Shown in pieces: positions 1 through 11,958 of a stretch of 64,000 bases of DNA (its first letter is position 1; each line of letters starts with the position of its first letter). Position numbers and translations under genes: made by a program. Source of the DNA: Phytoseiulus persimilis (taxonomy: Eukaryota; Arthropoda; Arachnida; Mesostigmata; Phytoseiidae); contig CM075102.1 in assembly GCA_037576195.1 (NCBI GenBank), positions 5,828,001-5,892,000 of the forward strand. The letters are read 5' to 3'. The notes below the pieces were generated by a model, which searched no databases, was not told the DNA's origin, and saw only the letters and a program-made list of their open reading frames with translations.

Positions 1-192
1 CACCCCTCCAAAGTTGGAAAGTAATGTCCAGATTGGTCTCGCAATCAGCCCTCCAGAGTTAGAAACTAAAGGCCAGATTGGTCTCGTAATCACCCCTCCA
101 GAGTTGGAAACTAATGGCCAGATTGGTCTCGGAATCACCCCTCCAGAGTTGGGAAGTAATGGCCTTATTGGTCTCTAAATCACCCCTCCAGG
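1..192. repeat. 45-bp minisatellite, about 4.3 units
   Basis: Units start at 1, 46, 91, 136 and 181 and follow the pattern CACCCCTCCAGAGTTGG then a variable core then GGTCTC and four more bases. The same 45-bp unit recurs inside a MITE-like element near 54.35-54.52 kb, so it is a dispersed family and not a private local satellite. Confidence 0.9.
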
Positions 193-1190
193 AATTTTTA
201 TGATAGATGTATAGGAGAGGAGGTGGGGAAGGATATCCGATGACGATGGGATGAATCTGGCTGGCGTCATAACGGGGCGGTGCACCTTATCGTCAGAATT
301 TGGATGCGGGTGACAGTATGGAGGGGGTCAAAGTTGGGGTAAATCGCGAGGGGGGAAGGAGGGGAGGGGGGGAGGGGTGGGTGGCCTATGTCCTTCCCGG
401 TGAGTCGCCCTACATTATGCAGTTTGTTCCAAGTAGATCCGATCAATACCGGAGGAGCCTATTGAGGACAAACAAACAAACAGACAAACAAACAAACAAA
501 CAAACAAACAAACAGACCCTGGATTTTTATATATATAGATGTATAGGGGAGGTAGTGGGGAAGGATATCCGATGACGATGGGATGAGGCCCAAGAGTCTG
601 GCTGGCGTCATAACGGGGCGGTGCACCTTATCGTCAGAATTTGGATGCGGATGACAGTCTGGAGGGGGTCAAAGTTGGGGTAAATCGCGAGGGGGAGAGG
701 AGGGGAGGGGAAAGGGGGAAGGGGTGGGTGGCCTTTGTCCTTCCCGGTGAGCCACCCTACATTATGCAGTTTGTTCGAAGTCGATCCGATCAATACCAGA
801 GGAGCCTATTGAGGACATACAAACAAACAAACAAACAAACAAACAAACAGACCCTGGATTTTTATATATATAGAGATGTATAGGAGAGGGGGTGAAGAAG
901 GATATCCGATGACGATGGGATGAGGCCTAAGAGTCTGGCTGGCGTCATAACGGGGCGGTGCACCTTATCGTCAGAATTTGGATGCGGGTGACAGTATGGA
1001 GGGGGTCAAAGTTGGGGTAAATCGCGAGGGGGGAGGGGGGAGGGGGTGGGTGGCCTATGTCCTTCCCGGTGAGCCGCCCTACAAAACGCAGTTTGTTCCA
1101 AGTCGATCCGATCAATACCGGAGGAGCCTATTGAGGACAAACAAACATACATACAAACAAACAGACCCTGGATTTTTATATATATAGATA
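191..1190. repeat. Tandem repeat, three units of about 314-335 bp with (CAAA)n tails
   Basis: Boundaries recur at the word GGATTTTTATATATATAGA near 521, 856 and 1170. Each unit holds a G-rich centre (GGGGTAAATCGCGAGGGGG), the phrase CTTCCCGGTGAG, and ends in a (CAAA)n or (CAAACA)n microsatellite followed by CAGACCCTGG. Any open frame through it is repeat-encoded and is not called as a gene. Confidence 0.9.
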
Positions 1191-1211
1191 GTCAGCGACT
1201 ACATCACATTA

Positions 1212-3410
1212 TCACAAATCACATACGGAGACTCCATGAACATTAACTGGAAGCATGCGATAAGCGCAACCGCGGAAAATAGAACTCTTAATCCGAGCCA
1301 TGGTCGACTCCTTGGCTAAACAGGAGCTGAAATCATTCGCTGACCGTACCGCTTCGAGATAACTCCCGGGGCTTTGGGGTACAGGCTTGTCTACTGCGAC
1401 TCGAAGAACGGCAGGTTGTACGCGACATGACGTACGTATCTCAGAAGGGTTATCTGGTTTGAATGTAACCGATTCACCAGGCCCCGATATCTTTTGATTT
1501 AGCGCTTCATAGGTGCTGTTAGCCCTTGGAGGGCGCTGGCCACTATCGAGGAGAAGCGCGTCATGCCGGAATCTCTCTCCTTGGAGTTTAAGATGGGCGA
1601 TCATCTCGAATAGGTTCACGTGGAATTTCTTGACAGTTGCGTTGAGGGCCTCGTGCCAGCCCCCGACGTGATTCGTTGTTCGCGGCCCGAAATTGCCGTA
1701 ATGATTCCATGAAGCGCGAGGGAAAACTGTGTCGTTTTCGAGCCAGGTGTCTATGAAGTACATCTTGAAATCTTCGAGCTTCTCGAAAGCCTCGTGCTCG
1801 GGGCTTCGCCATTTATTTCGATCCAAGCATCGTCGAGCAGATCAAGAGGCACGAGGGCCAAGGCTCCGGCGCACCGTATGAATCGTTTTATCGCCTGGTC
1901 TCCATAGAACCTCGCGAGACCGAACCTTTGTACCGCGCGCCAGAGGCACTGACAAAAATGGAAATGAGAGCCTTTGACCTGTGCAATAAGGAAAACTTCC
2001 CCAATCGCACGGAGTGTTGCTATTTCGAAATCCAGTTGGAAAGTGCGGGGCTGAAGATTTCTCCGATAGATTCCGCAAAATCTTCCAATAGCTTGAACAT
2101 ACGTACGTGAGTTTCCTTCGTCCTGTCCGCTAACAAGAAGAAGGCGTAAGGAATCATCGCGTTTTCGAAGAAACCGTGGAGAGTGTATAGTTGATCAAAC
2201 AGGTTGGGCACAACCCTGAACGTTACATCCATATAGATGGCGTCGGTTGCGCACATCTTGATTATGAGGTCGTTGGTGCTGAACCCCAGAATCCTGTTTC
2301 GAGCTCCGTCGTTGAACAGCAAGAAGTTCTCGTCATTCAACGTTCGCGTCCACTCGCCCCCCAGGATAATGTCCGCAAGCGACCTTGAGAGATGTGGCCT
2401 AACCTTCGCTCCTTCGCGTTGGAGGATGCTACGGATGCTATGAAAACTTGGCATTGCCGCTCCGATTTGCTCAGAGTCGCACTCTGCTTGAAGATCGTTG
2501 ATGGCCGCTGCTCTCATCGTCGTGTATACTCCTCGGATACTCTTTTCGGGCTGCTCCAGTACCGTTTTCTTCATTGCATTCGTGGCCGCCCTACGTAGAA
2601 CCTCTCCATCTTGTGGACCATGGAAATGCTCTCCACTTCTTTTGTCGACGACAGGATCCGGGACCTTGAAAGATCAATCGATGGAGATTGTTGAGAATGC
2701 AGATTACTAGACAACGGTAGCTCACCTAGGAAATGTAATTGCACCGAACTATAACGAGAGGGCCATGAGTGAAATGGGGACGTTACCGGCCCGAGAACAG
2801 AAGGATATGAATGCAAATCACGCCGCAAGCAAACTAAATATGAGCCAACTTTCCGAACTCTCAGTTTGCATGAGTTTCCGCGCATTCTCGTCCAGTGGCT
2901 TCTACTGAATATATTCTCAGGATTATAGGGCACCCCATACATTTCACATCGTGGTTTGGAACTTGCGAAACTAAAAATAGGTGATTGAACGCCTGGTGCT
3001 GAAAATGAGGAACAAACCACGGCTCCGAACGCCTCACCTGGGACGACTTCTATTGTATCTCTACACCGCAGCGTCAGATTTTCAAATGAATATGAAGCGT
3101 CCGTGCGATTGTTTTCTCGGAATATATCCTGCCGGGGAATGGATAGCTCTGTCAAATCTGATACAATCTGACAAATTAAAAACGTGTGACTCACCTTCAT
3201 GATGGCTACCCGTGCTGGACAGCCCGCGATTCGCTTTTTGATGCATCGGCAATAGAATTTTCCGTTGACCTTCTTCTCGACAACGAAGAGAAAGTTGTCG
3301 ACGATGAACATCGGCTTGTTCTTAGAAGATACGGTTTCGGAGACACCCATCTTGGGGAGCTCAGAATTACAGCAGCTTACGAACGTTACTTCCCAGAGCT
3401 CAACGGTCAC
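1212..3410 (-). pseudogene. MULE transposase A (FLYWCH + DDE), degenerate
   Basis: Mutator-like transposase reading right to left. The first exon (about 3410-3195) carries a FLYWCH-type zinc finger, with KFYCRCIKKR and GCPARVA as its cysteine pairs, and ends at a GTGAGT donor. A plausible acceptor at about 2664 restores the frame into the catalytic domain, which runs through HFHGPQDGE, the first Asp in the MDVTF block, and KGSHFHFCQCLWRAV. Near 2040 the frame shifts by one base: the second catalytic Asp (DFEIATL) lies in a different frame from the upstream ORF. The C-terminal block reads RTTNHVGGWHEAL, where active relatives have a Glu before the WH pair, so the third catalytic acid appears replaced by Gly. 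Intron length would be about 530 nt. I infer a dead copy related to the intact transposase at 8.45-11.88 kb. Confidence 0.8.
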
Positions 3411-4073
3411 CCCTTAATGCGCAGAAAATTGCTCAGAACGGTGCTCAAAATTCAACCTGTTCCTTCTTTTTATTGAAATGTGATATCGAAACTGAAACAC
3501 GCGAATGATGACGCTTTGATGCCCTTGACATCAGTAACTCATTCATATTCTCAGAAGTGGACAAAATAGCAATTAATCAAGCAGGTGGCTGTCTGGAGTG
3601 AGGAAGTTGATGGTGGAGAGGGCTGTGATTGATATCGCCTCGCGGCTGCGGTGATGGGCGATCCGAGGCGAGCAACGGCATGAAACGCGAACTCTGGGCC
3701 GCGTTGGTTCCCGCTAACTCCGCGGCCCACGCTCCGCGACTGGGAGAGGAGACTTGTCGATGATAAGGGTTTCGGCTTCGATGAAGTGGGTCTCGATCAA
3801 CTGAGTTTCGGTGAAACGGAGCCTAACCGAGACCGATCGGGCTCAGTTCGCCAGAACACCTCCAAGAAACGAAAACAGACGTGTCTTCACGGATCTTCGT
3901 CATCGGCCACCTCTACTCGAGGGCCATGTGTTTGGTCGAACTTAGGGTTCCTCGGCTTCGGGTAGTAGGGACTATTTCGCCCTCTGCTCCTCGGGTTCTC
4001 CCGTCCTCGTGGAGTGTATCTGCTCCCCCCTGCCCCGTCTCTGCTGGGAGCCCTAGCGTTTCCACGGCCTTGC
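3411..4073. other. No gene recognised
   Basis: Unique-looking sequence between the MULE remnant and the LINE remnant. Short open frames exist but show no recognisable domain, splice structure or repeat. Confidence 0.5.
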
Positions 4074-4900
4074 TTATCGGCCGCTTCTTCCGCTTTCTCC
4101 CCCTCTTTCTGTGTCGACTACCTTGGCTCTCGTTCTTTTCATTCGAGCCCGGAGCTCCTCTGCCCCCTGTTCGTCGAGTTCCATCTTGTCGACGTACCAG
4201 GCGGCGATCTTTTTTGCCACCCCCTGGCCACCCAGTTTTGTTAAGTGTCCACTGTCGAACAAGCTTTTGTTGTGGTAGATACCCCTCAAATTCATGAGGG
4301 CTACCTGAGTGCGATCCTTCGTTTCGATCCACTGCTCGATCACTGCTTCATGACCTCGGTAGCCGCCGTTGCCAAGTCCTCTATTCCGGGGAGGTTTATC
4401 CAGGCCGCCGAGGCGACTCTGTCGTCGGCCATCGTGCATTCTAGGGCTGAGATTATTTCCTCGCCTTCCAATTACGAGAGCTCTCGTCCCGTAGGTTTGC
4501 TCGGCCTGTATCGAGGAAAACGTGCATAGTGTCTGCCGTCTTCTCCTGGACTAGTTTTTCAACTATTTCCAGGTGCTTCTCTACTAGGCCGTGTTTACAC
4601 TGAGGACACAGTCCTTCCCCGTTAGGCCTGCCAGCCACCTGTCGGATTCGAGGTCTTCGAAAATTTCTTCTCCGACCAAATATGTGCATGTGGAGGGCTC
4701 AGTTTCGCCCTCTTCTGCTGATTCAATCTCGGTTTCGGCTCTGCCAACATTCGTTTTTGTGGCTGCCTACTGCGCTTTCTTCTCAGCCGCTACGCGCCGC
4801 TTAATTTCGCTGGCGTGTGCGGTGGCCATGTCGGCGTTCGCCCTGGCCAGTTGTGGCGTTTACAGTTAGCTGGTTCTAACTCGTCTCGCATCTTAGAGAG
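4074..4900 (-). pseudogene. LINE ORF1 remnant (SGNH-type), same family as 51-52 kb
   Basis: Read on the minus strand, several frames align block by block with the LINE ORF1 at 50.99-52.13 kb. An acidic stretch resembles its central part. A block reading FDSGHLTKLGGQGVAKKI corresponds to the C-terminal D-x-x-H region of SGNH-fold ORF1 esterases, and an Arg/Lys tail follows. Unlike the 51-kb copy, this one keeps the Asp and His of that block. Stops and frameshifts separate the pieces, so it cannot make a full protein. Assignment rests on similarity within the window; the exact ends are uncertain. Confidence 0.55.
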
Positions 4901-5365
4901 GTTCGCTCTAAGCAGTGTTGCCTGGATGACATTCGCGCATCTAGTGCAATAGCTCGAAGACATACCTACAATATTCTTGTTGGTGTGTCTTCCCGGTGTT
5001 TCTTCCTAACTTTCGGTCACAGCACTCCACGTTTTTCCAACCTTGCTCCTCTTTTCTTCCGATTTTTTCTCGGACCCGCTCGGAACACGCGGTGTTGTTT
5101 AGGAGCGCGAGCAGACGACGGAAGAATGATCATTGAAGAAGAGCCATAGGAATGGAATGCGTGCTTCGCCGCTACACATGGTTCACAAATCTGATTGACG
5201 AACGGTCGGTCGGGATTTTTCGGTTAGGCGGGTTTCGAATGAAAACAACAAAACACGAAACGCCGGTATGCCGAGTTGGCGAGTGGGAGAAGAAAATGAG
5301 AGAGGAGAGACTCCGAAGAGACTTACCAGGCACTGGATTTTGCGTAGAGAATAAGTATGGGTCTC
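4901..5365. other. No gene recognised
   Basis: Probably the decayed upstream part of the LINE remnant and unrelated flank. No domain or structured repeat seen. Confidence 0.4.
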
Positions 5366-5690
5366 ACCCAATCCCCCGCACTGCCCTGAGGCCGCTTGCT
5401 GTCGGTTCGCTCGCTCGCCAGAAACCTAACCTAACCTTACCCAATCCCCCCGCACTGCCATCGGGCCACATGTTGTCAGTCTGCTCGCGTCGCTTCGCTC
5501 GCTCGCTCGCCAGGAACCTAACCTAACCTCACCCAATCCCCCCGCACTGCGATCAGGCCACTTGCTGTCAGTCTGCTCGAACGCTCCGCTCGCTCGCCAG
5601 GAACCTAACCTCACTCAATCCCCCCGCATTTCCATCAGGCCACTTGCTGTCAGTCTGTTTGCTTTGCTCCGCGCGCTCGCCAGTTCGAGT
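5366..5690. repeat. Tandem repeat of about 73-92 bp, four units
   Basis: Units begin with ACCCAATCCCCC (variants) at 5366, 5439, 5531 and 5613. Each contains CACTTGCTGTCAGTCTGCTCG or a variant, a CGCTCGCTCGCC run and AACCTAACC. The short CCTAACCTAACC stretches resemble the arthropod telomere motif but are only two to three repeats long inside a larger unit. Confidence 0.85.
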
Positions 5691-5786
5691 CCCTTGTCTC
5701 GCTTTCCGCGACGCCAGCGGGCCGCTTTCGTCTGCTACGGCTAGCAGCAACTCGCTACCCGCCTAACCGACAAGAACCGGATCTTT

Positions 5787-5905
5787 CGGCTCTAGGTAAT
5801 AAGACCGGATTCAAAATGGCGGTTTGCCGACGATTCGGACGGCGAGGGGTATAGGCAATAGGGTACGATTCAAAATGGCGGTTCGCCGACAGTTCGGAGG
5901 GTGTC
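5787..5905. repeat. Duplicated TTCAAAATGGCGG element; left half of a 7-kb inverted pair
   Basis: Two adjacent copies of a motif reading GATTCAAAATGGCGGTT then GCCGAC. The second copy, with its prefix GGCAATAGGGTAC, is found in inverted orientation at about 12835-12890, on the other side of the MULE-SENP gene. It could be part of terminal inverted repeats of that element. Confidence 0.6.
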
Positions 5906-8452
5906 CAGACGGCCAGGAAGCGCGAAATTTGAAGTATCGAAGGTTCTTAAGCTGCTGGTTTGTAGCTTTGGATCATGGAAATAATGAATTAACGAAAACT
6001 ATGTTGATGACGCCGCTTAATTTCAATCATCATTCTGTCAACTAGAGACATGTATCCTACCCCTTGAAGGACTTGGGATGGGAGCAAAGTTTATTGGAGT
6101 CGGGAAATGAGTTTTCGCATTCCAGCATCGCGGAATGATGGACAGATCTCGCCAGCCACGGAGCTATCCTCTCGTTCAACGAGCGCGGGTTCAGAGGAGG
6201 AGTCTCTGCATTCTCCGCTCCCGTCGGGATCAATGAATTTTTCAGCTGATAGCATAGATTCGGGCCGTTCGGCATCAGCTTTCCACCTTCCCCAAAACCA
6301 TTAAATGTGGCTTCAGCATGTGCTGGCTCGGTGGTAGGCTCGAGAAACCTCGGATAGGAGGGTGCGACACATCTTCTCGAGGCTAAGAGCAGAGAAGAAA
6401 GGTTGATTCTAATGTTCCAGGCGGCAGACGGGAAGAACACAATTCCACAAATATCTGTAGATTAGAATATTGTCAAGCTCTTCGAACCGCTGTCGATGAG
6501 ATAAATGATGCATGAACAGATTGCGGGGGGCCCAGAGCAGAGTTCTGCCTGGAGTTGAGCTCGGAAACATGATGTAGGCGCTGCCGACCTCGTTACGCAT
6601 GTCTGAGACAGCTGGAACGCCAGTGAATGAACATAACGATTCCAGAATAACGGATCGGAAGATCGCGGACACTTCGCGCATCCTAAGTTTTCCAGTGTTT
6701 AAAGTCTCACACGTCTTAGAAATAGGTTATAGGAAATCGTTTGAAGATCTCCAAACGGGGCTCCAGGTGGAGTTGAACATCGAAAGATGACAAAATACCC
6801 ACGCGCCTTGTACACGCCACTGACAAACACGTCATTCTGGAATGCGAGGGAGCGAAACACCGCCAGCTGCAATTCACGTTGCGAGTCGAACTTCCCTCGA
6901 TTGAACACCAAAGAACCTGTGAGGGACGTAGAAAATCCTGGGACAATGGAGGAACAACCGAAGTGAATTGTGAATGCAGACAAATTCACTCCTGGAATGG
7001 AACTGATCACCCCTCCGGAAGCAGCCCATTTGCAACCCTGTCGGATAGTGCCGGCTCTGATGGATGTGGCCGCTCGTGAGAAATGTGAGTGCACGACGTG
7101 TCTTGTCGCGTAGTGGGGCTCGTGCAGAATGTACTCAGAATGTCAGTTTGGTTGTGCTGGCTATTGCGGATAGTCGCAGTGCCTCGGTGTTCTGGCCGTC
7201 GTTATGGTTGCCTTTTGCTTCGGAATCGATTGCATAAGTGAAGTCTCTCGACCGGTGAGTGAAAAGAACCTCAGAGAACCACGGAAACGCGCGAACGTTG
7301 CCCAGTACCAGAAACGAGATTTGCTGCGACATCGACAGCGACCAGCATCCTTAGGAAGCCGTCGCGAAATGACCCGTCATGATCGGACTTCCTTATCATT
7401 GTCGGAGACGGAGCTCGGCACGACTGCAACGGGGTTGAAATTTTTTCAAGAGTCATCATCATGCTTCTAATTCATGAACCGCTCTTCCGTGGGCTAATCC
7501 CGGCGACAGCCGTACGTTCACCCTTTGAACTCGAAAGTCCCCAGAGAAAACTTGACCATAACTTCGATGAATTGCAGACGCTGATCGGAACGATCCACCC
7601 AGCTGGAAGAACTTAATCGAGCCAGATAATTGTTCGGCTTCTGGAGATTCGTCAAGAGTCATCCGACCCTTGGTATTATGCGCTCCTGAATATGTCGCAA
7701 ACATCCCGACAGATCCATGACGAGCTGAGTGAGGTCAGCATATCACAAGTGCAGCTTCTTGGCATCGAGGGGACTTTCTCTCCTCCTGCTAGTTTTGAAC
7801 CTATCAGACTTCTCGAATGCGAGCCTCTGAGACATTCGGCTACCCGGGAGATCAGGATGGAATCTAAGAAGACGACACGACCCCTGAACCACGATTGCGT
7901 CTCCTCCAAAATCAGTTCTTAGTACCTCACGCGTATCAAGAACATGGCAGGGAGAGTCAGGAGAGAAAACAGTTCTATTTGTCTGAATATTTCCCTGTCG
8001 CGTGCTTTTCAGCTTGGCGCCACTGATGAAGGCTCGCGAAGCCTCTGCTCAGGCATCATATTGTGGTCAGTTTACGTCATCCATGAACAGGGACTGGTTC
8101 CAAAACAAAATGATTTGGCCTGCTGTGACATGACAGAGGATGCTAGATCATGGTTCCCGAAGACGGTAACATCAGCTTGGAAGCGGCTCAGCGTGATCGG
8201 ATGGTGGAGTCAGTGGAAATGACAGTCAGCCCCGGTCGCTCGATATGGATTCCGATCTGCTACCATTTGAGAGCTCGAAACCATCTTTAGGAAGATGAAT
8301 GTTGCGCAAACATTCGATAGAGCACGCCTCGACGACCAGTTGAATGAGTAGTTCATCGCGACGGGGACTGAAACCATTGCGTCCCTCCGGTCGAGCCCTG
8401 TAAGCGCTTCCTGGCTTTTGCGCAGAAAGGTTTTCGAGCGGGCAGAGGAATA
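5906..8452. other. No gene recognised (2.5 kb upstream of MULE-SENP)
   Basis: Contains only short frames on both strands. None shows a domain I recognise, and frames are not joined by obvious introns. If 5.85 and 12.85 kb are element ends, this would be the 5' non-coding part of the MULE. Confidence 0.4.
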
Positions 8453-11400
8453 TTGATCATTGGGTCAACGCCGATTGAGGATGACGGAACTTGTAAAGTG
8501 CTGCTCGGCATCCTCGATCGGGATTGTCGGGTTCGCCGGACGATTCGAGTGGAAGCAGCTCCAATGGGAGAGTGCGCCAAATCCGTTACGCCTATTGCGC
8601 GCGCTACCCCGTTTGAACCCGTCCGGAAGACGTTTGAACATACCGAGGAAAAACTTGATCGATTCTCTGAGGCTTTTGATGTCAATATGTTTCGTTCTCG
8701 AGTGGGAGAGCAAATGGTTAGATGTGCTGGTGCGAGATTCGGAGAATACGTTTGGTGCGACGAGCGAGGTGAATATCGAGTGGATGCGGACTCCGGCGAG
8801 TCAACGTATTTTTTCCATCAAGTTTCACTGAAGGTCGACGGTAACTTGACAGTTCCTTGCAAGGACTGGAGAAGGTGAGTCCTTGTTCCCACGACGATTA
8901 GCGGAAGCTCCCCGTGAAAATTCAGCATGATATCCTCCAGTGTCGAGTACAAGTCGCAAGAATATTGTCGAATCACAGGAAGCGTCCTTTAAGAGTTCTG
9001 AATTGTCCCTACAGAACGTGTCCGGTGAAAGCAAAACTCACGAACGATGGTGTGATAATCTGGTTGAAAGAGCGTCACAATCACCTCGCGGAACTCAGTG
9101 GCCTCGGCCGAGCCTACTACGAATGCAGGGCTGAGTGGATCAGGGACATTCGGGAACATCCACGGGAACCAACCAGGGAATCGATACTGAAGGCTCGGAG
9201 GAAGTGAGTGAACACGAAGTCACTACCTTTCCACATAAAACCTCAAAGCTGCATCTTGCTGCTCTCTCTCTTGAAGCCCGGAAAAAGTTTCGCCAACCTC
9301 TTGAACGAAGCTCATTCACACCCTCTGTCCAAACTTTTCCAGACTCTCTACAGACGAGGCCCGCACAGTCGTTCCGCAGAAACACGCTCGCACGGCTCGA
9401 TGGCAAGCCGCTTCTGTCAGACCCACCAAAGTGCGCGACCTCGGAGCTCTGCATGTCAGAATAAATGGCGATCCCATTCCTGGCTACACGATTTCTCAAT
9501 TCGGCGAGCGACTCCTCAGTTTTCATTTCCCAAAATCCGGGACGCTCATCTTGACCACAAAGCATCAGTTAGATCTCGTCAAAAACGCTCAAATGCTGCA
9601 TGCCGACGCAACATATCAGACGACGCCCCGTCGACTCTGCAAGCAGATCTTCTCGGTCCATGGGAATTTCGAAGGCCATGTAAGCACTAAATCGTCGTAA
9701 GTCATTGCTGAGATTGCGCAATCATATGAGGCACACGGAGTTGAGTTCTCACCGGAATGGTGTAATTGATTCCAGGTTGAACTGATTCTCTGTGCACTCA
9801 TGGAGAAGTGCGATTGCGACTCATACCGAGAGGTTTTCCGATTCCTGAAGCGCGAAACGCGCAATGACATCCTCTCAGCGTACATGGGGGATTTTGATGC
9901 CGCCATGAGGCGTGCTGTCCTCGACGAATTTCCACGAGCGAAAAGATATGGATGCCACTTCCATTATTCGCAGGCCCTTGTCCGCAAAGCTAGCAGTCCT
10001 CGCGTCGGGCTCGCGGAGGAGATCCGCACGCCCACTGATCCCCAATCCGAAGAAATTCTCAAGAGGTTCATCGGGTTCACGGCACTGCCGCTGCTTCCAG
10101 CACATGACATCCAACCAATGTTCATCGAGCTGCGAAATGAAGCACTTCGAGCCAGTCCAAAGGTCAGTAATCGAGGGATTTCGCATCGAAGATACTCCGT
10201 GATAATGACAGTGGCTTCAGAGCCATAAACGTGTCCTCGGACGGGATGGACCTTTGTCACTGAGTGTAGCAAGTGATATAATTTTTCACAGTTCCGTCGG
10301 CTCGTTGACTACATCGAGGATTTCTGGCTGGGCTCCATCGGTGTCGCTGATTTGTCTGTCTTCGACGTTCCGAATGCTTGTAGAACAAACAATGCAGTGG
10401 AGTCGTGGCACGCAAAACTCAAGAAAGTAGTTGGGGCACATCCATCGACCTGGAAATTAGTGGGTGAGTTCACCTTACGCTTCGATTGGACAGGTTCTCC
10501 ACATCACTCTCTGCCCTCGATAATGATTTGGTGGCATTCGTTTGAAATTCCTAACTTTTTCCAGCCGCCTTGAACGAGTTTTGTTGCGATCCTACGACGA
10601 ACATCCACATCCGCGGAGACGGGATTGTCAACGTTGTTTCGAAACCGAATCGAATCACCAAAAAAAATTTTGATACGATAAGGGAGGCATCGCAGGGGCT
10701 CCTTGAAGGAACACTGAGCCCTCGCGAGTTCATCAACAAAGTCAAGTATCGAATGGGTGGAGGTGAGTTATCGTGGCGGTTGTTAACAGAAACCTCATTC
10801 GTACAACCTGATTCATAATGTGCGTGCGGTGAACTCTAACATCGATTCGTGACTTCCCGACTTGTCTTCCAGCGGCCATACGCCATGGGTTGTCGGACAA
10901 GCTGCAAACGATAATTCATCCTTTCGGCGATCATACATACGCACTCTTCTCGACGTCTCCTCAAGACCATGACTACGCAAAACACCCAGCCTGCGATCAC
11001 AGAGCTGTGGCCGTACCCCAAGATGAAGTTGCTGTGACCGATCCTGTTGACAGGCAGAAAGACGCGAACACAGAGCCGTCTCCTCTTGATGAGCCTCAAA
11101 ATGAGCGGTCAAGACCTGCCTACCGGGGCGAGGTCCAAGACGAGATCGATTCAAAGAATGATGATTGCCACCGTACATCGAATCCTCAAATCCCACCCAT
11201 CACCGATGAAATATGTCAGACGATCGACGAGGTTCTGAAGGACGAATCGGACAGAGTTCTTCTGCACATTTCCAACCACAAAGTTACTCGCAAAGATTTG
11301 AAAACTCTGGAAAGACTGAATTGGCTCAGCGATACTGTGATGGACTTCTATCTGAACCTTATCGTCCATCGAAGCAGGGAGTCTCCAGACTTTCCGAAAG

Positions 11401-11882
11401 TCTTCGCATTCAGCTCATTCTTTCTGCAAGCTTTCGAACAGTGGAATTATGAGGCTGTGCGCAAGTGGACGAAAGGGCAAGACATTTTCGAGAACGACAT
11501 ACTCCTGATCCCTGTTTTCTCTACAAACCACTGGTCGATGGTGATTGTGGATCTTAGACTCAAAGAAATCAAGTTCATGGATTCGATGGGTCGTCGGGAT
11601 ACGCGGTGTCTAGACGCAGTACTGGATTACCTGGAGCAAGAACATGAGGCAAAAAACGGATGTTCTCTCAATTATGACGAATGGCACCTTACGAATGCCG
11701 AGAAGCTGCCTCTGCAAGAGAACGGATCCGACTGCGGAGTTTTCGCGCTAAAATACGCCGACTACGGAGCTCGAGATGCGGACATAAACTTCACTCAAAG
11801 CGACATGCCTTACTTCAGACTTCGGATAATGCTCGAGATACTGCGCTCAGCCATATACCCCAGCGGATACGGTGGACACTGA
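8453..11882 (+). CDS. MULE transposase fused to a SENP1-like SUMO protease, intact, seven exons
   Basis: Predicted exons: up to 8874, 8979-9203, 9343-9679, 9776-10162, 10292-10463, 10565-10762, 10873-11882. All introns are GT-AG, 96-139 nt, and their phases keep one frame to the TGA at 11880-11882, about 916 codons from 8453. The first in-frame ATG is at 8564; an upstream exon is possible. Exons 1-2 encode a FLYWCH-like zinc finger (NCPYRTCPVKAKL, ERHNH). Exons 3-5 are a MULE DDE domain with Asp at 9605 (HADATY), Asp at 9890 (MGDFDAA), the CHFHYSQ block and Glu at 10400 (NNAVESWH). Exon 7 encodes a C48 (Ulp1/SENP) peptidase with His at 11529 (NHWSMV), Asp at 11580 (FMDSMG), Gln at 11715 and Cys at 11733 (NGSDCGVF). 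Known family role: DNA transposition plus SUMO-isopeptidase activity, expected in the nucleus. The protease resembles animal SENP1/2 and sits in one exon, which suggests capture of a processed copy. Confidence 0.85.
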
Positions 11883-11917
11883 ACTCCGAAGAAACGGTCC
11901 TCCTGACCACTAAAAAA

Positions 11918-11933
11918 GGCCCTTTTCAGGGCC
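11918..11933 (+). terminator. Histone-type 3' stem-loop 1
   Basis: GGCCCTTTTCAGGGCC: a perfect 6-bp stem with a four-base TTTC loop, flanked by A-rich sequence, 35 nt after the stop codon of the MULE-SENP gene. This matches the shape and loop of the stem-loop that ends replication-dependent histone mRNAs in animals. No AATAAA or ATTAAA is seen in the following 300 nt. Function here is inference. Confidence 0.65.
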
Positions 11934-11942
11934 AAAAAAAAC

Positions 11943-11958
11943 GGCCCTTCTCAGGGCC
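11943..11958 (+). terminator. Histone-type 3' stem-loop 2
   Basis: GGCCCTTCTCAGGGCC, the same 6-bp stem with a TCTC loop, nine bases after the first. The flanks AAAAAC and AACA resemble histone mRNA 3' ends. Two in tandem is unusual. Confidence 0.6.

Noticed and set aside
1-192. Regular 45-bp spacing suggested a CRISPR array
   Set aside because: The whole unit repeats with no unique spacers, the genome is eukaryotic and there are no cas genes.
5420-5535. CCTAACCTAACC runs resembling the arthropod TTAGG telomere repeat
   Set aside because: Only two to three repeats each, embedded in a larger 73-92-bp tandem unit; no telomere or long interstitial array.
6057-7094. Overlapping open frames of 60-131 codons as a host gene
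   Set aside because: Frames occur on both strands with no domain, no consistent splice structure and no bias toward one frame.
8460-8831. Second plus-strand frame over the first MULE-SENP exon
   Set aside because: The alternative frame has no FLYWCH cysteines and cannot be joined in phase to the next exon.
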